Assembly: GCA_033439265.1 (NCBI GenBank)
Contig: JAVTVX010000019.1
Coordinates: forward strand, 16,456,039 to 16,520,038
Direction: 5' to 3'
Source: Dillenia suffruticosa
Taxonomy: Eukaryota; Streptophyta; Magnoliopsida; Dilleniales; Dilleniaceae
DNA: 64,000 nt
The notes under the pieces are model-generated. The model saw only the letters and a program-made list of their open reading frames with translations. It searched no databases and was not told the origin of the DNA. Positions 34,364 through 46,526 of this stretch are shown here, piece after piece; position 1 is the stretch's first letter, and every line of letters starts with the position of its first letter. The position numbers were made by a program, and so were the translations under genes.

Positions 34364-36112
34364 TCAAGGAGTAATACCTTTCAAGTGAAATAACTGCTCA
34401 TCAGGAAAATTTTCAGAAATAGATAATGGATCTTCTTCATTCACTAACCTGCTTAGATGATCAGCTACCAAGTTCTCAGCTCCACTTCGATCCTTGATGT
34501 TCAAATCAAATTCTTGCAACAGGAGAATCCACAGTATCAACCTGGGTTTCGACTCCTTTTTCGCCAATAGATATTTCAAAGCTGCATGATCAGAATACAC
34601 AATTACTTTAGAACCAAGTAAATAGGATCTGAATTTATCTAAAGCAAAAACAATTGCTAAGAGCTCTTTTTCGGTGGTGGTGTAGTTGCATTGAGCAGCG
34701 TTCAATGTCCTTGAAGCGTAGTAAATGACGTGACTCTTCTTATCAATCTGCTGGCCAAGAACTGCTCCCACAGCAAAATTGCTTGCATCGCACATGATTT
34801 CAAAAGGTAAATTCCAATCAGGTGGTTGAATGATTGGTGCAGTAATTAATAGGTTTTTGAGCTTGTCGAAGGCTTCCTTGCAATTTTCTCCAAACTCGAA
34901 AGGTACATCTTTCTGAAGCAACTTGGATAATGGCAAGGCAATTTTTGAGAAGTTTTGAATAAACCTGCGACAAAAACCTACATGTCTAAGAAAACCACGT
35001 ATTTCCCTAACATTTGTAGGGTAAGGTAAACTCTTGATCAAATCAACTTTCGCCTTATCTACCTCAATACCCCTATGAGAAATCACATGCCCTAACACTA
35101 TGCCTTCTTTCACCATGAAATGACATTTTTCATAGTTCAAAACCAAGTTCGTTTCTATGCATCTTTTCAAAATTTTGATAAAATGCCCTAGACAACTATC
35201 AAACGAGTCACTGTAAACAGTGAAATCATCCATAAATACCTCAATGCAATTTTCAATATATTTAGAAAAAATGCTCAGCATGCACCTTTGGAATGTATCT
35301 GGGGCATTACATAGACCGAAAGACATCCTTCTATAAGCAAATGTTCCAAATGGACATGTGAATATAGTCTTTTCTTGATCTTCCTGTGCAATCACGATTT
35401 GATAATAACCTGAAAAACCATCAAAAAAACAAAAGAATGATTTTCCGGCTAATCTCTCTAGCATTTGATCAATAAAGGGTAAAGGGAAGTGGTCCTTTCG
35501 AGTAGCTAAATTGAGCTTTCTAAAATCAATGACCATTCGCCAACCATTTTGCACTCGCATAGGTACCAACTCATTGTCTTGATTTCTTACCACTGTGATT
35601 CCTGTTTTCTTTGGTACCACATGAATTGGGCTAACCCACTTGCTGTCAGAAATTGGATAAATTATGCCTTCATCCAAAAGTTTGAGAATCTCCTTCATCA
35701 CCACTTCTTTCATGATTGGATTCATCTTTCTTTGCGATTCCCTCATTGGCTTAGTGTCCTCTTCTAAAAGGATTCGATGCATACAAATTGAGGGACTAAT
35801 ACCCTTTATATCGGCTAAAGTCCAACCAATTGCTATCTTGTGCTCTTTTAGAACTTGGAGTAGCCGATTTTCTTGTTCTTCCGTCAATTCTCTTGCTATG
35901 ATAACGGGTAAGGTCTCTTCATCACCTAAGTATACATATTTGAGATGATCCGGCAAAGTCTTCAATTCCAATGTTAGAGCCTGCAAAACAGAAGGTAACA
36001 TTTTCTTGTGAGAAACAGGAAATGTAGTGCTCGAATTTAAAGACCTTGATTGTTGTTCTAATATTGATTTTGAAATTTCACAAGTTTCGGTCATCTCTTC
36101 TTTAGTGTTCAA
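34364..36112 (-). CDS. Reverse transcriptase-RNase H of Athila copy 1 (582-codon open frame)
   Basis: The longest open frame in the window. Residues 120-300 hold the RT palm and fingers: [50 protein letters not shown], and the catalytic FMDDFTVY (Athila normally has FMDDFSVF). The RNase H part (about 430-550) shows [35 protein letters not shown] and [11 protein letters not shown], and ends [13 protein letters not shown]. The first 90 residues are the linker after protease. Upstream it is separated by a TAA (36113-36115) from the protease in the same frame. Catalytic residues are intact, but it is only part of a broken polyprotein. Confidence 0.95.
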   Translation of the reverse strand: MNTKEEMTETCEISKSILEQQSRSLNSSTTFPVSHKKMLPSVLQALTLELKTLPDHLKYVYLGDEETLPVIIARELTEEQENRLLQVLKEHKIAIGWTLADIKGISPSICMHRILLEEDTKPMRESQRKMNPIMKEVVMKEILKLLDEGIIYPISDSKWVSPIHVVPKKTGITVVRNQDNELVPMRVQNGWRMVIDFRKLNLATRKDHFPLPFIDQMLERLAGKSFFCFFDGFSGYYQIVIAQEDQEKTIFTCPFGTFAYRRMSFGLCNAPDTFQRCMLSIFSKYIENCIEVFMDDFTVYSDSFDSCLGHFIKILKRCIETNLVLNYEKCHFMVKEGIVLGHVISHRGIEVDKAKVDLIKSLPYPTNVREIRGFLRHVGFCRRFIQNFSKIALPLSKLLQKDVPFEFGENCKEAFDKLKNLLITAPIIQPPDWNLPFEIMCDASNFAVGAVLGQQIDKKSHVIYYASRTLNAAQCNYTTTEKELLAIVFALDKFRSYLLGSKVIVYSDHAALKYLLAKKESKPRLILWILLLQEFDLNIKDRSGAENLVADHLSRLVNEEDPLSISENFPDEQLFHLKGITP

Positions 36113-36420
36113 TTACGTCTTCAATTCAAAACTTGTGTCATTTTCTTCTTCAAAGATTTCCTGCACAATTGAATCAATGACATTAGCAGAACAAATCAAA
36201 TGACACTCATTTGGGTATCTCATGGCCTCAAAAATATTGAATTTAACAATTTCGCCGTCGAATTCGACGAAAAGTGTACCATCATCCACGTCTATTTTAG
36301 TTTTTGCCATTTTCATGAACGGTCTCCCCAATAGTAGTGGTGCTGAATTTGTAACGGTGTCTTATCCATTTTTAAGATATAAAAATCTGCTGAAAAAATT
36401 AACTCATTAACCTGCACCAA
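36113..36420 (-). pseudogene. Protease C-terminal region of Athila copy 1
   Basis: The frame 36113-36331 reads MGRPFMKMAKTKIDVDDGTL, then FVEFDGEIVKFNIFEAMRYP, the segment after the Athila aspartic protease. A one-base shift near 36335-36375 puts it out of phase with the preceding protease body. Athila copy 2 keeps this junction in frame, which identifies the shift as a later mutation. Confidence 0.85.
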
Positions 36421-37215
36421 AACATTTTCAACAATCCCTTCTGGATATATAACAGAACGGTCAGCCAATTGAATAATCACCTTAGTTTCCTTTAAGGGAC
36501 CTAGATTTAGAGCAATATAAATAAAATATCGCATGACATTGATTGATGCTCCTAAATCTAGCATAGCACGTTCAAATTTCCTTAAACCGATAACACAGGG
36601 TAAAGTGAACATACCTGGATCTGAACACTTCTCGGGTAGGGATCTATTTATGACAGCAGACACGTTCTCCCCGATCTTTATTTTCTCATCATCTCTCATC
36701 TTTCTCTTGTTTGTGCACAACTCCTTCAAAAACTTTGCATATTTGGGTATTTGCTTGATGGCATCTAACAAAGGTATGTTGATTTCTACCTTCTTGAAAG
36801 TTTCCCAAACCTCCTTTTCGTAGTCTTCCTTTTTTGATCTTTCAAATCTGCAAGGAAAAGGTGGTGCAACTGTGTTAGAACTCATAGATAAAAGAGAATT
36901 AGAATTTACCTTGTTCAGTTTGTCTTTGGCAACTTCGCCTTCTTCTTCTTTATCTTTCTTTTCATTTCTCTTTTTGGGTGATGGTGGTCTTGAATTCACT
37001 TCGTTCCCACTCCTCAATGCCATTGCACTAGCATTTTCCTTAGGGTTTATTACCGTTTGTGAGGGTAATTTCCCTGTATTTTGACGCTCCAAATTGCTAA
37101 CTGAAGTGGCTAGCTGAGTGATTTGATTTCCCAAGTTTTGAATGCTAGCTCTCGTTTCCTGTTGAAATTGTTGAGTGTTAGTCGCGAGAGCTTTTACAAT
37201 ATCTTCTAGGGACAT
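36313..37215 (-). pseudogene. gag C-terminus and protease of Athila copy 1 (300 codons)
   Basis: It starts MSLEDIVKALATNTQQFQQE and carries a coiled-coil-like stretch (IQNLGNQITQLATSVSNLE), a charged linker (KKRNEKKDKEEEGE), and the protease with active site DLGASINVM near residue 225, then VIIQLADRSVIYPEGIVENV. It is in the same frame as the two gag pieces upstream. It ends after the frameshift described for the next piece. The aspartic protease would cut the polyprotein. Confidence 0.9.
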
Positions 37216-37281
37216 ACCTGAATTAGACGATTGTGTCGGTGTATGTGATGGCCTATTGAATTGCTGAGGAGGATATCTTGT

Positions 37282-37710
37282 CTATCCTCCTTGATTCCCG
37301 TAACTCAAATTTGGATGATCTCGCCAACCGGGATTATAATGAGTTGAGTAGGGATCATACTTCCTTTGAGGTTGGCCAGGAAATCCTCCTACGACATTTG
37401 CTTGATGAGTAGAATCTTCTTGCAGAGATGGACACATATCCGTAGGATGTCCAGGTATCGAGTATATGCCACAAACTTTGATTGCATGTATTTGTCCTAC
37501 AGCCATCTGACGAACCAAAGCAGTCAATTCAGAAATTTGATTTTCAAGGTGAGAATGACTTACCTCATTGACACGTTTCATAACTCCATCTGTTCTCAAC
37601 CCAAATTGTTGAGAATTTTCTGCCATATTAGTGATCAATTGTCTGGCTTCTTCAGGTGTTTTATTTACCAAGGCTCCTCCGCTGGCCGCATCTACCATAC
37701 TTCTATCCAT
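37282..37710 (-). pseudogene. Middle of gag of Athila copy 1, defective zinc knuckle
   Basis: This frame reads MDRSMVDAASGGALVNKTPE, then NQISELTALVRQMAVG. The zinc knuckle reads CGIYSIPGHPTDMC, in which the second Cys is Tyr. Copy 2 has CGICSVPGHPTDIC, the full CCHC. A TAG at 37279-37281 stops it before the protease part. Confidence 0.9.
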
Positions 37711-37719
37711 GGGTAGAAG

Positions 37720-38448
37720 TCATTCATAGAAATACTGAATCAAGAGCTGTTCTGGTATTTGATGATGTGGACAGCTGGCACAGAGCTGTTTGAACCTCTC
37801 AAAGTACTCATATAGCGTCTCTCCGCTAATCTGTCTGATCCCACATATCTCCTTTCGAATGTTGGCAGCTCTAGATGCAGGGAAAAATTTTTCTAAAAAT
37901 AATCTCTGCATCCCATTCCATGTATTTATTGAACCCGGAGATAGGTAGTACAACCAATCCTTTGCCTTATCTTTCAAGGAAAAGGGAAAGGCTCTCAACT
38001 TAATCTGTTCCTCAGTCACTCCTTGGGGTTTCATACTCGAACAGACAACATGAAATTCTTTCAAATGTTTATGTGGATCCTCACATGGGAGACCACAAAA
38101 AGTAGGCAGCAAGTGAATCAAACCAAATTTAAGTTCGAATGCTACCTCAAGAGTTGGGTATTCGATGCACAAGGGTTGTTGATTTAGATTGGGTGCAGCC
38201 AATTCCTTCAAGGTTCTCTCACGGTCGGCCATATTTTCTTTTTTTTCTTCAAAAATAGATCTGTCACAAATTGTCAGATCAATGTTAAAAATTGGCCTTT
38301 GACGAAACTTACCTTTCCTATGTCTGGCTTCCTTTCTTAATCGGCGAGCAGTTTTCTCAATTTCAGGAATATATTCTAATTCACCTTCTTGAGAAGAACG
38401 GGTCATAAAATAAAAGAGGTCAACAAAACAAATATAAAGAAAACACAA
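37720..38448 (-). pseudogene. N-terminal gag of Athila copy 1 (Retrotrans_gag domain)
   Basis: 242 codons. The MADRERTLKELAAPNLNQQP segment is probably the true start (38230 or so). Then follow DPHKHLKEFHVVCSSMKPQG, AFPFSLKDKAKDWLYYLSPG, FLEKFFPASRAANIRKEICG and YFERFKQLCASCPHHQIPEQ, the capsid-like domain of Athila gag. A TGA at 37717-37719 follows YFYE. The next piece continues in the same frame. Confidence 0.93.
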
Positions 38449-38469
38449 CTAAGAAATCAAAATAGTTCT

Positions 38470-38484
38470 CCGGCAACGGCGCCA
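38470..38484 (-). other. Primer binding site (Asp tRNA) of Athila copy 1
   Basis: TGGCGCCGTTGCCGG on the element strand is complementary to the 3' end of plant tRNA-Asp(GUC). It lies five bases from the 5' LTR. Confidence 0.9.
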
Positions 38485-38489
38485 AAATT

Positions 38490-39852
38490 TGGTCGGGTTG
38501 TCGAAACTCTCAAATTAATACTGATTTCCCCAATGCAATAAATTGTAGCAATAGTGGTTACCAGGTCGAATTTCAAGAGAACTAGTTAATTCAATCTCTT
38601 AATTAATGTAAAAATAAAATGGGGGTTTATAAAATAAATTTCTAAATCAAAAATTAAATAGATAAAATTAAAAGACAAATCAAATATGTAAAAATACTAA
38701 AAATTGGAGAAGAAATTCAATATGCTAAACATCCGATCTAAGAGTTCATAATATTCGATTGTCTTATTGATCATTGGTTAAAAAATATTATTCTTGCGAT
38801 TCAAGCATTTAACCTTAGATCTATTAGGATAGCCGTAATAAATCTTGTGTTTTCCTAATTTAATTGACCAAACCCAGCATCCAATCAAAACTTATCATTA
38901 ATCGACTGGGTACAATAGCGTTCCATATCAAATAAAGACAGTATTAAGTTCTATGAAAACAGTTAAACTAAAATATAAATAACTAGGATAGCCGTACAAT
39001 TATTCGATTTTGTTCCATCAATTCCCTAAATTAACATGAATATCAGCAACGACCCATAAACATAAATAATCTATTTGCTACTCGTACCATTCATTCATGA
39101 CAATTACGGATCACTGAATTCCTGGATAGCAAAAGGAAAACTAATATTCAGTTAAATTGTCAGATTAACCAATATTAGGTTTCCCTAAACATAAATCAAG
39201 AATCAATGAATATTTGAATAAATGGCAAAAAATTAAATTAAGAACATAACCTCACAATGAAGAACAATCGATTAAAATTTCCCTTGAATCAGAATAAAAG
39301 ATCTAGCCACTCATGGTGGTAAGTATCAATACAAGGAAAAAAAATTAATGTTCCTAAGAAGAATAAAAATAATAAAAAACCTAATGGAGAAGGAAGTGCA
39401 ACCGTGAAGTCCTTGGAGTATTGTGTGTATATAGCCGCTAGCCGCCCTCTTTTGGAAAATATATATATGTGAAGAAGTTGAATGCACTTCTCCTTGTCAA
39501 AATAAAATCAAGGGCAGCCGGCCCTCTTAGAATGAAAAATTGGTATTTCCTTTTTTTTTTTTTGTTTCCTTTGAGAATATAAGTGGCTTCCAACCTCTTT
39601 GAGAGAATTAGTAACATGAGAGATTTAGTAGCATTTTCCTTACTTTTAATCTTTCAAATCAATTAGGAATCTTTCTATTATAAACTTTACTCCCAATTAG
39701 TTCCAAAATTTCCTTGTTAAGCCCAATTTGCTCCAAGCCTGCAAATTCAACCTCCTAAAAATAAAATTCAATAAAACCAACCATTAGGGTATTAAACAAT
39801 TCAAATTCAAATCATGATAACAATAATAAATTGACAAAATTGCATGTTATCA
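38490..39852 (-). repeat. 5' LTR of Athila copy 1
   Basis: Partner of 29750-31112 and the same length. It is bounded by the primer site and by the TTGAT duplication. A TATATATATG promoter-like run occurs near 39460-39470. Confidence 0.95.
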
Positions 39853-40700
39853 TTGATCGATCAAGTTATCAGTGCTCAACAAAGGGTATTTATTCTTAAT
39901 GGTCACCTTATTTTGCTGTTGGTAGTCGACATATAATCGGAGCTTGCCATCTTTTTTCTTTACGAATGAAACTAGAGTGCTCCAAGGTGAGGTACTTGGT
40001 CGGATAAACTCTTTGTCCAACAACTCCTGAAGTTGGATCTTTAATTCCTTCAACTCCGCAGGAGCCATCCTATATAGAGGTATAGAAATAGGTGCGGTAC
40101 CGGGAGCCAAGTCAATAGTGAAATCGAACTCTCGAACTAGAGGCAAATCAGATAACTCATCCGGGAAGACATCCAAGAATTCATTCACCACCGAAACGTT
40201 CATCAATTATGAACTTCCCATCATGGTGTCGATGACGTGGGCTAGGTAAGCCATACAACCCTTGTACACCAATTTCTATGTCTCAATTACTGAGATCATA
40301 TAGCTTGGTAGGACCCGCCGCTCACTAGCAAACATAATCCGGGAATATCTTGGTCTATGGACTCTACCTCCTAAGTGAAGCAATCCACTGAAATTTGATG
40401 AAAGTATAACCAATCCATACCTAGTATGGCATCAAAGTCTCTCATTTCCAACAGAATCAAGTCTGCTTCAAGGATCTTACCCTCGATGACTACTTTACAT
40501 GCTATATACATGGTGTCTCTATTCAACCGTTCCCCCAAGAGAGTGATAACCAACAACTCTTCTTCAAGTAGGGTCAAAGGCTTATCGGAGTATTTCCGTG
40601 TTCTCAAAAGAATTATTAGATCCTGTGTCAATCATTACACGAGCATCAATGTAAAAAATTTTCATCATATCTATGAATGAAAACCAACAAACAATTTGGG
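39853..40700 (-). pseudogene. Protease and N-terminal RT of the Tekay element
   Basis: The frame 39850-40206 is the start of gypsy [62 protein letters not shown] and [18 protein letters not shown], where the Athila insert cuts it. The frame 40371-40631 carries the protease end (DAILGMDWLYFHQISVDC). The active site VMIDTGSNNS is readable at about 40605-40645 just outside that frame. Shifts separate the two. Confidence 0.88.
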
Positions 40701-42400
40701 TTAACTATTTGAAGCCTTTGAAATAAAAAAAAAATGGTAAAAATGGGACATAGTATAAGCAAGTCAACTCAAAGCCTCAATGAGACGACCCACATTTCTA
40801 TATGTTCATGAAAGGTATTAAATGATAATTAAACCAAATTGAACCAAAGTTTATACCACCATAGATATCACAAGACATCAAATCATCTCTCCCTAAATTC
40901 ATTATCATGCAACATCATCAATATGTCTCCAATCCAAAATCATGCACTCATAGTCACATAGTATTGCATCCAAATTTTCAAAATTATCAAATTCAAGTTT
41001 TAGAGAATTTACCTGTGACTATATCCGGATTATTTTGTACATTTTCATTCATCATTGCATTTATCCTCGTTTGAGTCCTTGCTTGTGGGCGTTGGGTTGG
41101 AGTAGTCACCGTGTTGCCCTCTATCTCTGTCCGCTGTGTGACATTAGGGGAGGAAATAGTGATATTAGCTTGGCCCCCCATGGATCCACTAGGGTGATCT
41201 CGTTTTGCTTGGCTTCCTCATCCCACCTCTAGGCAAATATTGCGGAAATGACCATCCTTTTCGCACTGATAACACCTTTTGAGTGCATGATAGGCCCCGA
41301 AATAGAACTTTCCGTAGTACTTACACTGTTTCTTCTTATTTCCCATCAATTTAATCCCAGAGGTAGTACTAGATGTGGGGGACACAAAATTAGACAGTTG
41401 TTGCGTTTTTGGAGTGCTAATGGATTCAATATCCAAGACTCTACCGTAGAAGCCTATGCTTCTATTTTGTTTTGAGCTCTGGCTCGATACATGTTCAGAC
41501 TTTCTTTTCTTTTTCTGGCTTTCTCTTGTTCTTCCCCTTTTCTCAACCATTTTCTATGCCTTCAATGCCAATTCCAAGACATCTTTATAAGTATGGGCTG
41601 AGGTCACAGATATCTTCTTTAGGATAGACAAATTTAAGTCTTCTTCAAACTTGAAACACAAGTACTCCTCTGAAGTCATCAACTCCAAGACAAATGAGGA
41701 TAACCTCCACAACTCCATCTCATAATCTGCTACTGACTTGTTGCCTTGATGGAGGTGAAGGAACTTTTCCTTTTCAAGTCTTAGTAAAACCGAGTATGAT
41801 ATTTTTCGTCAAATTCCCTAAGGAATTCGTTATAAGAAATGGGTGTTGGAGACCTCTTCTTGAGATTATCCCACCATACTTGAGCGTCTTCATCTGACAA
41901 TTTTACCATCACCATGAGCTTCTAATCATCAAGTCTTATATCGGCCATGGTCTCCCAAATCTGATTTATCTAATTCTTTGCTACCATCACATCACTAGTC
42001 CCCGAAAAGGTGACATATCCAAGTTGTCGGGTTTTTTTATTAACTTAGATAACTCAATGGTTGGACGATTGATAGGTGATGCAACTGAAGTGGGAGGAGC
42101 AGTTGGTACTGTTGGAGGGGTAGGTGGAATGATTGGGCTCAGTAGAGAAGGCATTGGCACTTGAGGAGGGGCATGAAGATGAGCGCCATATGTATTCCAC
42201 CACTTGATCTATTGCTGAAGTGCATCAAGTGGCAGTGGAGGAATCCTGGTTGGAGGAGCCGAGTAATTGCTAGTAGTTGCCGAGAGAGAAGAGGAAGCAC
42301 GTAAAGATGATCCATGCTCATACTCAGAAGAAGAATTTCTTTTACATTCCTCAATTTTCATTTAGGAGACATGATCCTATAAAAAGAGAAATACTATGCT
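40701..42400 (-). pseudogene. gag of the Tekay element
   Basis: The frame 41218-41550 contains a zinc knuckle CYQCEKDGHFRNIC, complete CCHC, after a basic region (RTRESQKKKRKSEH). Upstream, 41560-42360 holds capsid-like gag in broken frames, including VTSEEYLCFKFEEDL-like and NEFLREFDEKYH-like segments. It ends in proline-rich N-terminal sequence near 42100-42300. It is decayed by many small shifts. 40701-40990 is a gene-free gag-protease linker. Confidence 0.75.
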
Positions 42401-42610
42401 TAGCTTACTAAATTAGAATTCGAACTAGATACTTAACCCCCTAAAATAAAATGATTCATAATCCCTAAAATCCACGGAAAGTTTTTGAGAATTCTTTGAA
42501 AAATATTTCAAACTCCGAATTTTCAAAAACAAAATCACTTTGAAATCTTGAAAAAACTTTTGGGGACATTTGAAAATATTTTCAAACAATTAAAATATTT
42601 AAAATCGTGA

Positions 42611-42630
42611 GCCTAAATCTCTGATACTAA
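42611..42630 (-). other. Primer binding site (Met tRNA) of the Tekay element
   Basis: TTAGTATCAGAGATTTAGGC on the element strand differs by few bases from the usual Tekay primer site TTGGTATCAGAGC(T)TTAGG. It lies a few bases from the 5' LTR. Confidence 0.8.
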
Positions 42631-42636
42631 TAGAAT

Positions 42637-45194
42637 TATCATACTCTAATCCGCCTGTCGAGAACGCAACAACTGTCGCGTTACCCCAAAACACGAGTAA
42701 ACCCTACTCTGTGTTCCAACATACTGCAAGACATTCTAATATTCCAAACACTTCAAAATAAATTTAAATCTTTCTTAAGCTAACCTGGCTATCTAAACAA
42801 TTCTCAAGCATTTAAATAAATTCACATGTTCAAAATATATTCAAAATTCACTATATAATTCAAATGTCTCAAATGAAAGAAATTGAACAAGTAGTTATCA
42901 AATCCGAACATAATGAAATATACAAAAATTTCCTTTTATGGATTATAAAATATAGTTCAAAAAAAAATATTCTCATGACTATTACTTATTGAAGGGCAAC
43001 AAAATATAATTTCTTCAACAATACTAGATAACATTTATGTCTCAAATCTAAACTTTCTCTGAAAAATTAGAAAGCAAGGGGTGAGTATAAAATATTCAGT
43101 GAGTGGAGTGTAATGGCATATTGAATATGAATGAGGGGTAAGGGTGGTGGTGCCAAACATATATGTCAGATATATACAAATACATTAAGTAAAACCATTT
43201 GCATAAATCAATTTCAGATCAAATCCGCCGTGACTTATATACCCCAAATCAATAAACAAGTTAAACTTTCTTTTTAATTATTCTTGGGGTTTGTCAAAAT
43301 CACTATTCTAATAATGGCCATTGGTAGAATCCTCTAAAGGATTTTTTCACAATTTTTCATATAAACATTTCCCTATCCTTGGCGTTGATCCGGAGTTTTC
43401 GTAGAGTGCTACCACGTCATCACGGCCAGCTTGAGGGGTTCTCTATCCTGCCTACCTCTAAGCTATCATTTTAAATCAACCTTAACCACGTCATCCCGAT
43501 GGCTAGGTTCGTGAAAAACTTATTAGACTATAGTCTTTTTCTCAGCACTATATTGCAAGAATTTCATTTCATCATTCAACATTTGTAATGCTCATATACA
43601 AAGGAGAGCAAATTTCTCAATTCACAATAAATGTTCCATTGTAACAAGAACAAATAGATTCATAGATCAATAAAAAACTCATGGATTGATTAACAATTCA
43701 ATTTTGGACACACCACAATCACAAAGTATTGTGAAACCATTTCAAAATACATCACAAATTCATTTCACATATCAAAATTTTAAACTCATTTATCATACAT
43801 ATTCAACATAGCCATCTACTCATCTCTTGGGAGGGTAAATACTCGCAATTCACAATCAATTTTAAGATAATCCCTTCTTGATTCCCAATGAAATTATTCT
43901 GAAACAATACACATGAATTAAATAATAATTCACGTTCATTTATAGGGTTTGTAAGATTTTCCAAACATATCACAACCCTAATTTCTCAAATCTATAATTC
44001 TATATTTTCAGTCCATCATTTACATGTTATTTGTATCTACATACAATTATCATTCACAAATTTTTTTAATTTTTCCTCATTTATAAACTCTAGATTTATG
44101 CTTTCGAACAAATCTTTCAAATCTCAATAATAACTTTAAATCCACTTATGAGAAAACTAAATTTAAATTTAGAAGGAAGAAATTATCTCAATTTTTGGGG
44201 TTGGATTGAGTTTGGAATATTGGGTTTTCAAAAATCCTATATTTCTCCCAAAATCCCCTTTCTTCACAAGTTTGCTTAAGAGTTTAGGAGTTTTAGGGAG
44301 CAAGTTAGGGGAAAATGAGGTTGATTTCATGAGAGATTGAGAGTGAGATGGGTGAGGAAGAGAGATGAGAGTTGAGAGAGGGAGACAGAGAGAAAAGAAA
44401 GAGTTCAGGAAGGAAGAACGAAAAATGAAGGCTTGTTTAAGCCTTTTTAATTATATGAAGTGAAATATCCACTTTGCCCATAGTTATTTTTAAGTTTTGT
44501 TAATTTTGACTGTACATTTTTATCATTTCGTAACATTTCACATTCATGAATCGACTTGCAATAGAGCACTCGTTGACTTATATGACTCAGATTTTCAGAG
44601 ACCAAGTCCGCTTAATTTCTGATAAGTCGGCTTGATCTTTGTTTTTATCGGATCCTCAAGTTGACTTAAAATTGTTTCAAGGCGACCCAATTTCTTTCTT
44701 GTATAACCCCCAAGTCGCCTTACTTTTTTGTGAGTTGCCTTACTTAATGTACAGACATATTCTTTATGACTTAAATCTGGCGGGTTGGCTCGTGTTTGCC
44801 ACAAGTGGCCTTATAGACACATAGTCAGGAAGTATAAGTTGACCTGTTATTGGGGTAAATCGACTTACGTTTGTGTAGAGTTAAGGATTCTGAGTCCTAA
44901 TCTTCACAAGTAGCCTTGGCACTTGCTCAGGTAATCTTGATGACTTTCATACTTAACCAAAATTTAATTTTTGAACTCTAAGTTGTCTTATTATGGGTCG
45001 AGTCGATTTGCTTACATTTAATTGACTCCAAATAAATTTTAATTATCTCAAATTATCTTCAAAACCCATTTTTCTTCTAACTAAATTTTATAAAACCTAC
45101 ATTGATAAATTGCAACCAATTACAATCGGTATTTTTACAACAAATATTGAAAATTCAATATAAATTTTCTTACATCGAATTTTTCGGTGTTACA
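42637..45194 (-). repeat. 5' LTR of the Tekay element, with the CACTA empty site
   Basis: 2558 bp, starting TGTAACACCGAAAAATTCG on the element strand. It lacks the CACTA element present in the other LTR. The uninterrupted target is at about 43975-43995. The region 44540-45010 is rich in AAGTCG/CGACTT motifs. Confidence 0.9.
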
Positions 45195-46290
45195 GATTAT
45201 TAAGAGATACAACCATAGAGAAAGGAATTGATTTTGAAAAAATCTTTACTCCGGTTGTGAAAATATCTTCCATTTGGGTGGTTCTAGGTTTGATAGGTAG
45301 CCTTGATTTGGAAACTAAACAAATTGATGTCAAAACTATTTTTCTCCACGGTGAGTTAAGAGGAAGAAATTTGCATGGAACAACAATAGGGTTTTGAAGT
45401 GAAGGGGAAAAAAATCTGTGTTTACAAATGGAAAAAAATGTCTTTATTGTTTGAAGTAAGCGCCTTGACATTGGTATAAGAAATTTGAGTCAGTTATGAG
45501 GAAGTAAGGCTTCAAGAAGACCACTTTAGATCATTGTGTGTTTGTGCAGAAATTCTCTAATGATGATTTCATTATTTTATTGCTTTATGTTGGTAATATG
45601 TTGATTGTTGGCAGAAATATTTCGAGAATCAATGACTTGAAGATGGAGTTTTAAGTCTTTTTCTATGGAAGAATTGGGCCTAACAAGACAGATTGGGTGT
45701 TGAGATTTCTTGAGACAAAGCTACAAGGAAGCTCTCTCTCTCAAGAGAAGTACATTGTGAAGATATTTTAGAGGTTTAGCATGGATAATGATAAGTTAGT
45801 AAGTACTCCTTTTGCATCGCATTCTAGATTCAATGCTCAACAATGTCCTACTATTGAAGCAGAAAGGAGTTAGATAGAAAGAGCTCCTAATTTTTCAGTA
45901 GTGGGAAGTTTGATGTATGTCATGATATGTACTAAGCCTGAGATAACTTATACAACCAATGTGGTAAGTCATTTCCTTTTGAATTGTGGAAAGAGTATTG
46001 GGAAGTTGTTAAGTAGATTTTGAGGTATCTTAAAAGTAGTTCTACAATGAAACTTTGTGTGGGAAGTGAGAATCCTACTTTGGTTGGTTATACTGATGCT
46101 GATATAGCTGGAGGTGTTGATACTGGTAAGTCGAGTATAGGTTACTTGAGCACTTATGTCAGGGATTTATGTCTTGGCAATCTAGATTATAGAAGTGTGT
46201 TGCTCTTTTTAACACAAACACTAAATTTATTGCAGCTATTGAAGCTTGTAAAGAGTTGCTGTGGATAAAAGAATTTATCCAAGAGCTTGG
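45195..46290 (+). pseudogene. Reverse transcriptase and RNase H of the Tork-like element (after the insertion)
   Basis: RT resumes with KGIDFEKIFTPVVKISSIWV, then LGLIGSLDLETKQIDVKTIF and LHGEL. The catalytic box is LLLYVGNMLIVGRN at about 45578-45616, where copia RTs have YVDDM. Both aspartates are lost (DD to GN). SLMYVMICTKPEI-like and RYLKSSSTMKLCVGSENPTL (46020-) lead into RNase H (GYTDADIAGGVDTGKSSIGY). Frameshifts occur throughout. It is catalytically dead. Confidence 0.88.
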
Positions 46291-46512
46291 TTTTACTCAA
46301 GAGAGATATCTACTCTTTTGTGATAGAGTATCATTTATCCTAGTAAGAACTCTATCTTTCACGCTAGGTCGAAGATGTTATCTAGATGGTTGGAGCTTGA
46401 AAAGATTCACATAAATGAAAATGGTTACGATATGCTGACAACGGTCCTACCAAGAGAGAAATTTGAATCGTGCTGCTTGATGCCTTGGATGAAGCCAGCC
46501 TCCAAATCACTC

Positions 46513-46523
46513 AAAGGGGGAGA
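46513..46523 (+). other. Polypurine tract of the Tork-like element
   Basis: AAAGGGGGAGA directly precedes the 3' LTR. Confidence 0.85.
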
Positions 46524-46526
46524 TTT

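Larger units (their letters stand above)
29750..39852 (-). mobile_element. Athila-type Ty3-gypsy retrotransposon (10.1 kb)
   Basis: It is structurally complete. Two LTRs of exactly 1363 bp (29750-31112 and 38490-39852) start TGGTCGGGTTG and end GCATGTTATCA. The perfect 5-bp duplication TTGAT occurs at 29745-29749 and 39853-39857. An Asp-tRNA primer site and a polypurine tract are present. Gag-pol is on the minus strand. The RT and gag types and the long region between integrase and 3' LTR are those of Athila. It is inserted in the RT of the Tekay element. Its frames carry a few stops and one shift, so it is recently dead rather than ancient. Confidence 0.95.
23609..45194 (-). mobile_element. 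Tekay/Del-type Ty3-gypsy chromovirus, itself interrupted
   Basis: On the minus strand the order is 5' LTR (42637-45194), Met-tRNA primer site, gag with zinc knuckle, protease, RT, RNase H, integrase, a chromodomain-like end, polypurine tract and 3' LTR (23609-27211). The chromodomain-like tail and a TGTAAyACC LTR start place it in the Tekay lineage of chromoviruses. Flanks AGTTA (23604-23608) and GATTA (45195-45199) are a probable decayed 5-bp target duplication, because removing the element restores the copia reading frame there. It carries a CACTA element in its 3' LTR and an Athila element in its RT. Confidence 0.9.

Noticed and set aside
36533..37084. + strand frames of 96 and 70 codons
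   Set aside because: Antisense shadows of Athila gag-protease.
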